DNA of 10,998 bases, from contig ONNU01000357.1 of NCBI GenBank assembly GCA_900319255.1, forward strand, positions 1 through 10,998, in the 5' to 3' direction. Shown here one piece after another: positions 1 to 6,049 of the stretch. The translations under genes and the position numbers were made by a program. A model generated the notes under the pieces. The model was not told the origin of the DNA. It saw only the letters and a program-made list of their open reading frames with translations, and did no database searches. Origin of the DNA: an uncultured Eubacteriales bacterium (GTDB lineage: Bacteria; Bacillota; Clostridia; Oscillospirales; Acutalibacteraceae). Positions within the stretch are counted from its first letter, which is position 1; every line of letters begins with the position of its first letter.

Positions 1-194
1 ATTTATATGCTAAAATAGTAATTAAAGTACAATGATATGTGCTGAATTGTGACAAAGCAGCGGGTATTGTAATAGCTGCTTGCAAATCAGGGAGTGCTGA
101 TGTGTATGTCAGGGCATTGGGAAAGTTAAAAAATAATACTTATTTTTACGGCTAATTCTGACAATAATCGGTCAGCGCGTCCATAAGTCTTTGT

Positions 195-200
195 GGAGGT
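195..200 (+). promoter_or_regulatory. RBS of the GGDEF-protein gene
   Basis: GGAGGT lies 7 nt before the ATG at 208. It fixes the start there: the in-frame GTG at 193 overlaps this site and would have no ribosome binding site of its own. I see no convincing sigma-A promoter in 1-194; a TTGTGA near position 46 has no well-spaced -10 box. Confidence 0.8.
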
Positions 201-207
201 GAATGAT

Positions 208-1611
208 ATGACTAAAGCGGAATCAAGAGTAAAGACAAGCAAAAGAAGTTTTATTATGGCGCTTGCGCTGCTGCTGGCGACAAATATCACAATGGGCGTT
301 GTGCTTATGGTATTGTCAAAGGCATCACTCCGCGAGCAGATGAGCAATCGTGTGCTGGATGTTGCAAGAACAGCGGCGTATCAGCTGGACGGCGATGAAA
401 TGGAATTGCTTACGGCTGAGGATAAGGGTACGGAAAAATATGAAAAAGCTATGAAGGTTCTCCAGTCTTTTCAGAATAATATCCAGTTGGATTATATCTA
501 TAGCGTGCGTGAGAAAGAGGACGGAAGCTTTTCCTTTACTGTAGACCCCGATCCGCTGAATCCGGCAGAATTTGGTGAAAAAAAAGAGGCTACGCCGGCT
601 TTGAAAAAGGCTGCAAAGGGTATGGCTGACGTTGAACAGACGGCTCATACCGACGCTTGGGGCAGGTTTTATTCTGCATATTGCCCGATATTTGATTCGC
701 AGGGAAATGTCGCAGGTATCGTCGGCGTTGATTTCAATGCTGACTGGTATGACAGTAAGCTTAATTCAAACCGAACTGTAACCATCGTTCTGACGGCTCT
801 GTCTTTTCTGGTGGGTGTTGTTCTTTCGATCAGCATTTATTCGCATAATAAACGGCGTCTGAATGTGGTGCTGGATGAGCTTTCAGAGCTTGACAGGGAA
901 ACAAAAAAGCTGGATCACCTCATTATGAGAAGCTCTATCAAAAAGCTTGATCTCCTGCCGGACAGCGAAAGCCAGGTGCTGAGAACCCTTGCAATAGGCG
1001 AGGTGGGCAAACGTACTGCCCCTGATGAATATGACGAGGTAAATACCGCTATCCAGGCATCCTATAAAAAGCTCAGAGAATATGTCAAATATGTGGATGA
1101 GGAAATATATACCGATAATATGACGGGCGTGCTCAATAAGGCTGCATATAAACGTAAGATAAAGAGTATCGACGAAAATATCGAAATGGGTAAAATAAGC
1201 TTTGCGGTGGCATTCTTCGATGTGAATGAGCTGAAAAAGATATATACACACTTCGGCTTTGAAGCAGGCGATATGCTGATGTTTGAATGCGCAAGGATAC
1301 TCAAGGACGTTTACGATAAGGAAAATGTGTACCATGTAACCGGTGATGAATATATCGTTATACTGACAGATAAGAGCGATGAGGATATGAAGAGCTATTT
1401 TGATAGTATAGATGAGGCACTGAAAAAGTATAATCAGGAGCATGAAAAGGATTCCAGCAGATTGTCTGTGGCGAAGGGTTATATGATATTTGATCCGGAG
1501 AAGCATGGAAAGTATCGTCATGTATTTATTGAAGCGCAGAAGAATTGTGAAGCAGATAAGGCGGAGTATTACGCGCAAAAGAAACAGGAACCTGACCGTA
1601 CAATAATTTAA
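208..1611 (+). CDS. Membrane sensor with degenerate GGDEF domain
   Basis: This 467-residue protein has a membrane segment at about 14-36, an extracytoplasmic region at about 37-189 and a second membrane segment at about 190-211. The extracytoplasmic part looks like a Cache/PAS-type sensor, with a typical ending (PIFDSQGNVAGIVGVDF, about 160-176). A helical linker leads to a C-terminal GGDEF domain (about 297-460). The family fold is shown by DNMTGVLN (303-310), the metal Asp in FFDVN (D338), GFEAGD ending at D355, and TGDEY (378-382) at the signature site. Several residues needed for GTP binding differ: GG is TG, the guanine-binding Asn of the usual KIND stretch is Y346, and the C-terminal Lys and Arg that contact phosphates align with Q457 and E461. 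No RxxD inhibitory site precedes the signature. I infer a signal-sensing protein with weak or no diguanylate cyclase activity. It is transcribed convergently with the leftward cluster, and nothing ties it firmly to that cluster. Confidence 0.93.
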   Translation: MTKAESRVKTSKRSFIMALALLLATNITMGVVLMVLSKASLREQMSNRVLDVARTAAYQLDGDEMELLTAEDKGTEKYEKAMKVLQSFQNNIQLDYIYSVREKEDGSFSFTVDPDPLNPAEFGEKKEATPALKKAAKGMADVEQTAHTDAWGRFYSAYCPIFDSQGNVAGIVGVDFNADWYDSKLNSNRTVTIVLTALSFLVGVVLSISIYSHNKRRLNVVLDELSELDRETKKLDHLIMRSSIKKLDLLPDSESQVLRTLAIGEVGKRTAPDEYDEVNTAIQASYKKLREYVKYVDEEIYTDNMTGVLNKAAYKRKIKSIDENIEMGKISFAVAFFDVNELKKIYTHFGFEAGDMLMFECARILKDVYDKENVYHVTGDEYIVILTDKSDEDMKSYFDSIDEALKKYNQEHEKDSSRLSVAKGYMIFDPEKHGKYRHVFIEAQKNCEADKAEYYAQKKQEPDRTII

Positions 1612-1620
1612 GTTTAGGTC

Positions 1621-1687
1621 AAGCCTTTTTAAAGGCTTGCAGGGTTCCAAGGGGCAGAGCCCCTTGGTCGCGACCCGCAGGTCGCGA
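1621..1687. repeat. Three adjacent perfect hairpins after the GGDEF gene
   Basis: Three perfect 8-bp inverted repeats follow one another. The first, AAGCCTTT/AAAGGCTT (1621-1628 with 1631-1638), has a 2-nt centre. The second, CCAAGGGG/CCCCTTGG (1647-1654 with 1660-1667), has a 5-nt loop. The third, TCGCGACC/GGTCGCGA (1668-1675 with 1680-1687), has a 4-nt loop and abuts the second. None is followed by a T-tract, so this is not a standard terminator. It looks like a dispersed intergenic repeat element, though it may still end or stabilise the GGDEF mRNA. Confidence 0.75.
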
Positions 1688-1720
1688 AACCTCCTTTTCC
1701 GCGCAGCGGCTCAAAAAAAC

Positions 1721-1760
1721 CAGGCAGCGGCGCAGCTCGCTGCCGGACGGACAGGTCAGA
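1721..1760. repeat. 40-bp direct repeat, copy 1
   Basis: This 40-bp element recurs at 1793-1832 with one difference (C at 1752, T at 1824). Each copy contains a 7-bp perfect stem, GGCAGCG/CGCTGCC (1723-1729 with 1738-1744), around an 8-nt loop, then a GGACGG(A)(C/T)AGGTCAGA tail. An A-run lies just upstream of both copies. The element is non-coding and probably belongs to a small mobile or dispersed repeat family. Confidence 0.85.
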
Positions 1761-1792
1761 ACCTATCCCCAACTCACAAAGCAGCAAAAAAG

Positions 1793-1832
1793 CAGGCAGC
1801 GGCGCAGCTCGCTGCCGGACGGATAGGTCAGA
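1793..1832. repeat. 40-bp direct repeat, copy 2
   Basis: This is the second copy of the element at 1721-1760, starting 72 bp after it and identical at 39 of 40 positions. The 7-bp stem (1795-1801 with 1810-1816) is unchanged. The spacer between the copies shares only an A-run with the other flank, so the unit of duplication is the hairpin plus its tail. Confidence 0.85.
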
Positions 1833-1899
1833 CCCCTTGATAATATAAGCTAATAAGTTAACCTCACATAGAAAATACCAGACCAACCCTTAAAAAGGG

Positions 1900-1931
1900 A
1901 ACGGCGGCGGGCTTGAAAACCCGCCGCCGTT
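1900..1931 (-). terminator. Strong stem-loop, probable terminator of the leftward gene cluster
   Basis: A perfect 12-bp GC-rich stem (AACGGCGGCGGG/CCCGCCGCCGTT) surrounds an 8-nt loop. Read leftward it is followed by CCC and then five T, after the last leftward gene ends at 2097. Read rightward it is followed only by the weaker GTCTTT. It may act in both directions between the convergent transcripts. The rest of 1612-2096 holds the repeats listed separately; 1932-2096 shows nothing further except a short CGGTA/TACCG dyad (about 2083-2095) just after the stop codon of the 78-residue gene. Confidence 0.6.
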
Positions 1932-2096
1932 GTCTTTGCAGCAAAAATCATTTTCGGTCACTGCCTTGCGGCAATAAAACATTTCAGCATTGACCGCAGG
2001 AAGGGAAAGCCCTCTTTTATATATGCAGGGCATATTCCAGACGCCTCCTGCGGCTGCGGAGCTTTTGCAGTTTTTGCAATATCGGTATTTTACCGA

Positions 2097-2333
2097 CTAT
2101 TTCAATGAGTCAAGCTTCTTCTGCAGGTCGATCATGTGATTACGGCAGGCAGTGATCTCGCCGGTGTATTTGTTGAACCACTCAACATCACGCTCGTCCG
2201 GCGTTTCCTGAAGCAGCACCGCCTGTACCAGCGCGGACTGGGATCTGGAACGCTTTCGTTCGATCTCGTCAATGGTCTGGCGGCAGAGCTTGATCTCTTT
2301 TTTTAATTTATGCTTTTCAAAAAAGTTACTCAT
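2097..2333 (-). CDS. Small helical cytosolic protein, last gene of the cluster
   Basis: This is a 78-residue protein I do not recognise. It has no signal peptide or membrane segment. Two amphipathic, highly charged helices (about 5-44 and 54-77) are separated by a short ETPDERD loop, so a helical hairpin or coiled coil is likely. The ATG at 2333 is chosen because GAGGGA (2340-2345) sits 6 nt upstream. The upstream ATG at 2363 would add ten residues, overlap the preceding gene by 20 bp and lack a visible ribosome binding site. The gene starts 10 nt after the stop of the membrane protein before it, so the two are almost certainly co-transcribed. It may be a cytosolic partner of the coiled-coil regions of the 1020-residue protein, which is inference only. 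Confidence 0.85.
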   Translation of the reverse strand: MSNFFEKHKLKKEIKLCRQTIDEIERKRSRSQSALVQAVLLQETPDERDVEWFNKYTGEITACRNHMIDLQKKLDSLK

Positions 2334-2343
2334 AGCAAATCCC

Positions 2344-2805
2344 TCATAATCCTTTCTTGTCAATGGAAGCTACGATCTTGTCAGCTTCTTCAAAGCCTTT
2401 GTCCAGACTCTGACTTATGTCGGTGACGGCGGTTTTCATGGCTTTCAGCGTGTCCTCTTTCTGCATCTGCTCCGGATATTTCAGCAGACAGGCGTGCAGC
2501 TCGTTCAGGGACGTTTTCTGCTCATCTGTCAGACTTGTCATGAGAAATCCGAAGCTGTTCGCACTGCTGTAATCAGCAAGTATGCGGCGGTATCTCAGGG
2601 GCTTGTCGCCCTCTGCGTTCAGATAAGAGTCGATGGAAGAGGTGGTGTCCGTGAGATAGGTGGCAAACATGGTGCGGTAGGTCTCCTGTACACGGTTCGT
2701 TTCATCAATGTATAAGCCGATAAAGACAAGAAGTGCTATTATCGCTATTATCAGCAGCGTGATCGCACGGATCATGCGCCGTTTCATTATTTTTTCCTGT
2801 GTCAC
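2344..2805 (-). CDS. Small single-span membrane protein
   Basis: This is a 153-residue protein of unknown family. It has a short basic N-terminus (KRRMIRA), one membrane segment at about 13-32 and a C-terminal region of about 120 residues. That region is predicted to be mostly helical and, by the positive-inside rule, to lie outside the membrane. It resembles in build the helical extracytoplasmic domains of small accessory or sensor membrane proteins, but no catalytic motif is visible. The start is a GTG whose last bases overlap the TGA of the upstream gene in the string GTGA, giving a 4-bp overlap with GAGGTGG 7 nt before it. This is a clear sign of translational coupling with the 1020-residue protein. 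An internal ATG at 2787 is possible but has no good ribosome binding site. Confidence 0.88.
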   Translation of the reverse strand: MTQEKIMKRRMIRAITLLIIAIIALLVFIGLYIDETNRVQETYRTMFATYLTDTTSSIDSYLNAEGDKPLRYRRILADYSSANSFGFLMTSLTDEQKTSLNELHACLLKYPEQMQKEDTLKAMKTAVTDISQSLDKGFEEADKIVASIDKKGL

Positions 2806-5800
2806 GTTCTATCCACCTCGTTGTTGTCCTCTGCGCCGCTGCTGCCTTCAGCCTTTTCAGCTTTTCCAGCGTTGTCAGCTGTGTCAGCAGTGCTGTCAGC
2901 GTCGTCTGTGTCGTCATCCTGCCGGTCATCAGTATCAGCTTCAGCCTGCTCATTGTCCCAGGGCTGCTCGTCCTCCTGCTGTCCGGTTTGCGGCAGGCTT
3001 TCCTCTGACGGTTCTTCTGCGCCTGCTTCGTCCCCGGAGCTTTCGTCATCGGGGGAGTCGTCCTCCGGCGTGTAGTTTTCTTCGGCAAGACGTTTCTTTT
3101 CCTCTTCGATAGCCTTGCGCATCCTCTCCTCGTATTTTTCAGAGGATCGCTGCTTTTGTTCGGAAGCTTCCTTGCGGGCTTTTTTGCCGATCTTTATCAT
3201 CGACCGCAGCTCATAGATGGATATGAGCGAAAGCGGGATCATTACAAGCATCAGGAAAAGCTTGTTGGTGTCGGCAAAGGATGCAAGCCAGATGTAGAAG
3301 CCTGATTTGCGTACATATTTTCCCACGATCTTGTCGGGATCAACCGCTACACTGTCATTGACCGGGTTTGCATCGCCGCGGGTTATGATCGTGCCGTTGA
3401 CCTGGATGCTCTGGATGCGGTGTGTAATGAGCTTTCCTTCGATAGTGGGATCGTCTGAATAGAAGGAAATAATATCATCCTTGGAAAGATCTCTTGTATT
3501 GCAGCTTTTGATTATAATGCAGTCTCCCACATGAAGGGTCGGCTCCATGCTGCCTGTTTCGACCCGGAGAATACTGTAGCCGAAAACGCTTGCAGGCTTT
3601 CCGGTAAATGTACAGAAGGTCACATACAGTGAGAAGCATACTGCTGCAAGTATTGCTGCGCCAAGCAGGAAGCTGCCTATGCGCCTGGACAGATTTCTGT
3701 CGGATTCGTCGATCTGCTTGCGCCAGTTTGCAAAACGGTCGCGCTTGTCTGTATACCAGCGGCGGATATGCTCGAATACGCTGACGTGATATTCCTTGTA
3801 CAGCGCATTCATTTCCTTTTGGATCTCTATCTGCTGCTCAGGCGTATACCTGGATTTGTATACCGGTCTTGGCTTGTTCTTGCGCTCCTTCATGCGCTTG
3901 CGCTGGAACTTGCGGTCCTGAATCTTGCGCATGGTGCGGTATTTGAAGGTCTGGGCATACTTTTTGTAGTATGCTTCCATCTGGAGCTGCTTTTCCTTTT
4001 CGCGCTTTTTCTGCTCCTTCAGCTCGAGAAGCTGCCTGCGGCGCTCCTTGAAGTCGGGGCGGTCGGTGTCTTCGGGTATGATGCCGAATACCATCGCCAG
4101 TATATATCTGATAAGCCGCATGAGCATACGGAAGGGGTTCCTTGAATATTCGCGGCGTATCTGTTCAAAGGGCTTGCTTTCAAAGTATTTGCGCTCTGCT
4201 TTAAGACGCTGCGCGCGTTCTGCTTCGGCGCGCTCCTTTTCACGCTGCTGCTGCTCGCGCTTCATGCGGGCTGCAATTGCTGCCGGATCCTCTTCCACGG
4301 TCTCCGCTGCGGCGACCTTTTCTCCCTCCGGCTCCTCCTTTGTATCTATGCCCTCTGCATTACCAAGATTTGAACGTACCTGCTGCTTCTCCTGGGCAAT
4401 ACGGATCCTTTCACGCTCGGCGGCTTCTGCTGCCTCACGCTGCCTGCGCTCCTCCTCCAGACGGGCTTTTTCCTCTTCTTCTTTCTTGCGCTTTTCTTCA
4501 AGCAGCCGCAGACGTTCCTTTTCCTGACGTTCTCTTTCCCGTTCTGCTTCCTCCTGCTCTCTGCGCTTTTCCTCCAGCAATTCCTGGATGCGGCGCTCCT
4601 CCTCGAGTCTTTCGGCTTCAAGACGCTCCAGCTCAGCCTGACGCTCAGCTTCTATGCGCTCTTCTTCAAGCCGCCTTCTTTCCGCAGCCTCTGCTGCCTT
4701 CTGCTCGGCAAGCTCCTTTGCGCGCAGCTCCTCCTGATATGCGGTCTCTATGGAAATGACACGCTCGATCTGCTGGATTATCTGTGTGACATTTGAGGGT
4801 ACGCCGTGCTTGAGCTTCATTTCTCCGGTCTGGGAGATATAGCCGGCAACGCCCTCTGCTGTGGAATCAAAGCGTCCGCCTACCTCTTCGTCAAATTTCT
4901 TGACGATCTTCGGCATTACGGGATTCATCTGCCGCACCTCAAGTACCTCCTGCTCGGGAGATACCGACGCGCGGAACAGCAGCAGATGCAGTCCCACCAG
5001 ATCATAGAAATCAGTAATGAAATCCGTATTGGGGGAAACGGCTGAATTTTCGATATTTATTTCATAGCCGACCTTGTCATAGCTTTCTATGTACTGCCAT
5101 AATGTCAGGCAGGCCTTCAGATCGACATTTTTCATTATCGCGTTGGTACGCATTACCGGCGGACGGATAAAGGTATTGCCGAGAGTTTTGCAAAGCTCGG
5201 AGCCTTTGTAGCCCTCGATGGCTTTTTTCAGCTTTTCGACACGCTGCCAGATGGTATATCCGCTGTGGTCACGGCTTTCAAGGCTGTGCTCGTTTTCGAT
5301 ATGCACATCAATTTTCATCCTGCCGCCGTTGAGATCGTCTATCTCTGTGTTGAAGCCCAGAGTAAAGACCTCTTCGTCCTTGGATACCTTCGCCAGCTTT
5401 TCATATCTCATGGTGATGAAGATATAAAGCCGGTCTATAAGCGTATTTACAAATTTGTTCTCGTATGTCATAAGGCTTTCTTCCTTATGGACATTGAGTA
5501 TCTTTGAGGGGGTGATCTTACCTGTGCGCTTGTCTATGCTCTGTATCAGGTCAGTATGCTGTGCAAGGTGCTTTACCGATTCAACGGTGATCTTGCGTGA
5601 TAATGCTATGGGGACTACCTCTTCAACATCCTCGATGGTTCTTCTCGGATTGCGCAGGACGTTGTCAACATGGATAAGTCCCTTTTCAATTGCTTCGACC
5701 CATGAGGAATCTATGATCTTCTGCATGAGCCGGCGGTTCATGGCAAAGGAGCCTTCAGTGCCGCGGAGAAGGTTTACCAGCGATAAGAACTGACTGTTTT

Positions 5801-5864
5801 CTTTGTAAAGCTCCATTATTTCCTGATATTCCTCACGGAATTGCTGCATTTCGCTTTCCTGCAC
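2802..5864 (-). CDS. DUF2357-like / coiled-coil / S26B signal peptidase fusion protein
   Basis: This 1020-residue protein has at least four parts. Residues 1-370 resemble the DUF2357 region of McrC-like proteins, including a YENKFVNTLIDRL stretch near 134-146; I see no PD-(D/E)XK nuclease core. Residues 375-495 and 535-565 are an almost unbroken E/R/K-rich coiled coil. A hydrophobic patch lies at 580-596, followed by a very basic region at 606-715. Residues 729-890 form a SipW/S26B signal peptidase: membrane segment about 729-752, nucleophile motif GSMEPT (S772), THRI with H815 in place of the bacterial Lys, RGDANPVND (829-837), and a second membrane segment about 866-886. Residues 900-1020 are a strongly acidic, low-complexity tail. 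Topology puts the first 720 residues and the tail in the cytosol and the protease outside. Usual S26B enzymes have about 180-200 residues, so the extensions are extraordinary. It is followed by two coupled small genes and preceded by the AAA+ gene. Confidence 0.93.
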   Translation of the reverse strand: MQESEMQQFREEYQEIMELYKENSQFLSLVNLLRGTEGSFAMNRRLMQKIIDSSWVEAIEKGLIHVDNVLRNPRRTIEDVEEVVPIALSRKITVESVKHLAQHTDLIQSIDKRTGKITPSKILNVHKEESLMTYENKFVNTLIDRLYIFITMRYEKLAKVSKDEEVFTLGFNTEIDDLNGGRMKIDVHIENEHSLESRDHSGYTIWQRVEKLKKAIEGYKGSELCKTLGNTFIRPPVMRTNAIMKNVDLKACLTLWQYIESYDKVGYEINIENSAVSPNTDFITDFYDLVGLHLLLFRASVSPEQEVLEVRQMNPVMPKIVKKFDEEVGGRFDSTAEGVAGYISQTGEMKLKHGVPSNVTQIIQQIERVISIETAYQEELRAKELAEQKAAEAAERRRLEEERIEAERQAELERLEAERLEEERRIQELLEEKRREQEEAERERERQEKERLRLLEEKRKKEEEEKARLEEERRQREAAEAAERERIRIAQEKQQVRSNLGNAEGIDTKEEPEGEKVAAAETVEEDPAAIAARMKREQQQREKERAEAERAQRLKAERKYFESKPFEQIRREYSRNPFRMLMRLIRYILAMVFGIIPEDTDRPDFKERRRQLLELKEQKKREKEKQLQMEAYYKKYAQTFKYRTMRKIQDRKFQRKRMKERKNKPRPVYKSRYTPEQQIEIQKEMNALYKEYHVSVFEHIRRWYTDKRDRFANWRKQIDESDRNLSRRIGSFLLGAAILAAVCFSLYVTFCTFTGKPASVFGYSILRVETGSMEPTLHVGDCIIIKSCNTRDLSKDDIISFYSDDPTIEGKLITHRIQSIQVNGTIITRGDANPVNDSVAVDPDKIVGKYVRKSGFYIWLASFADTNKLFLMLVMIPLSLISIYELRSMIKIGKKARKEASEQKQRSSEKYEERMRKAIEEEKKRLAEENYTPEDDSPDDESSGDEAGAEEPSEESLPQTGQQEDEQPWDNEQAEADTDDRQDDDTDDADSTADTADNAGKAEKAEGSSGAEDNNEVDRT
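2813..2819 (-). promoter_or_regulatory. RBS deciding the GTG start at 2805
   Basis: On the - strand GAGGTGG lies 7 nt before GTG (2805-2803), inside the end of the preceding reading frame. It supports the GTG start and the overlapping GTGA stop/start arrangement. Confidence 0.75.
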
Positions 5865-5870
5865 TTCATA

Positions 5871-5877
5871 CTCACCT
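5871..5877 (-). promoter_or_regulatory. RBS supporting the GTG start at 5864
   Basis: On the - strand AGGTGAG lies 6 nt before GTG at 5864. The competing in-frame ATG at 5849 has only AGGA about 7 nt upstream. The nearby ATG (5869) and GTG (5874) are out of frame. The choice of 5864 over 5849 changes only five residues. Confidence 0.6.
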
Positions 5878-5953
5878 GCCGATCGTTTTAGGATAATTGT
5901 GGAAAACAGAGATACTGCGCCGGTTAAATAATATGCGCTGAAATAAAAAAGAG

Positions 5954-5983
5954 ATTATATAAATCAGAAACTTCCCATTGCAA
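5954..5983 (-). promoter_or_regulatory. Putative internal promoter for the 1020-residue protein gene
   Basis: On the - strand TTGCAA (5978-5983) and a perfect TATAAT (5954-5959) are separated by 18 nt. Transcription would start near 5947 and leave a leader of about 80 nt before the GTG at 5864. The -35 box matches the consensus at four of six positions. The promoter lies just past a hairpin in the 185-nt gap, suggesting that the fusion protein and its two small downstream partners can be expressed apart from the upstream genes. Confidence 0.55.
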
Positions 5984-6014
5984 GTTTGTCCTGCCCCTAT
6001 GGAGCAGGACAAAC
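5984..6014 (-). other. 11-bp hairpin after the AAA+ gene
   Basis: GTTTGTCCTGC and its exact complement form an 11-bp stem around a 9-nt loop, 36 nt beyond the AAA+ stop codon. On the - strand it is followed by TTGCAATGGG, not by a T-run, so it is a poor intrinsic terminator. It could limit read-through, protect the 3' end of the upstream mRNA or mark a processing site. It directly abuts the putative promoter at 5954-5983. Confidence 0.6.
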
Positions 6015-6049
6015 ACGAACCGGGAAAATAACTCTTTCCCATAAATCTC

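Noticed and set aside
1621..1638. Intrinsic terminator of the GGDEF gene
   Set aside because: The stem is AT-rich and is followed by GCAGGG rather than a T-run, so I list it only as part of the hairpin cluster.
1637..1840. Small ORFs on both strands across the repeat cluster
   Set aside because: Their peptides simply translate the hairpins and the duplicated 40-bp element and lack ribosome binding sites.
2708..5793. Numerous + strand open frames opposite the 1020-residue gene
   Set aside because: They are shadows of a single uninterrupted reading frame with recognisable domains. Low-complexity Glu/Arg/Lys coding on the - strand suppresses antisense stops.
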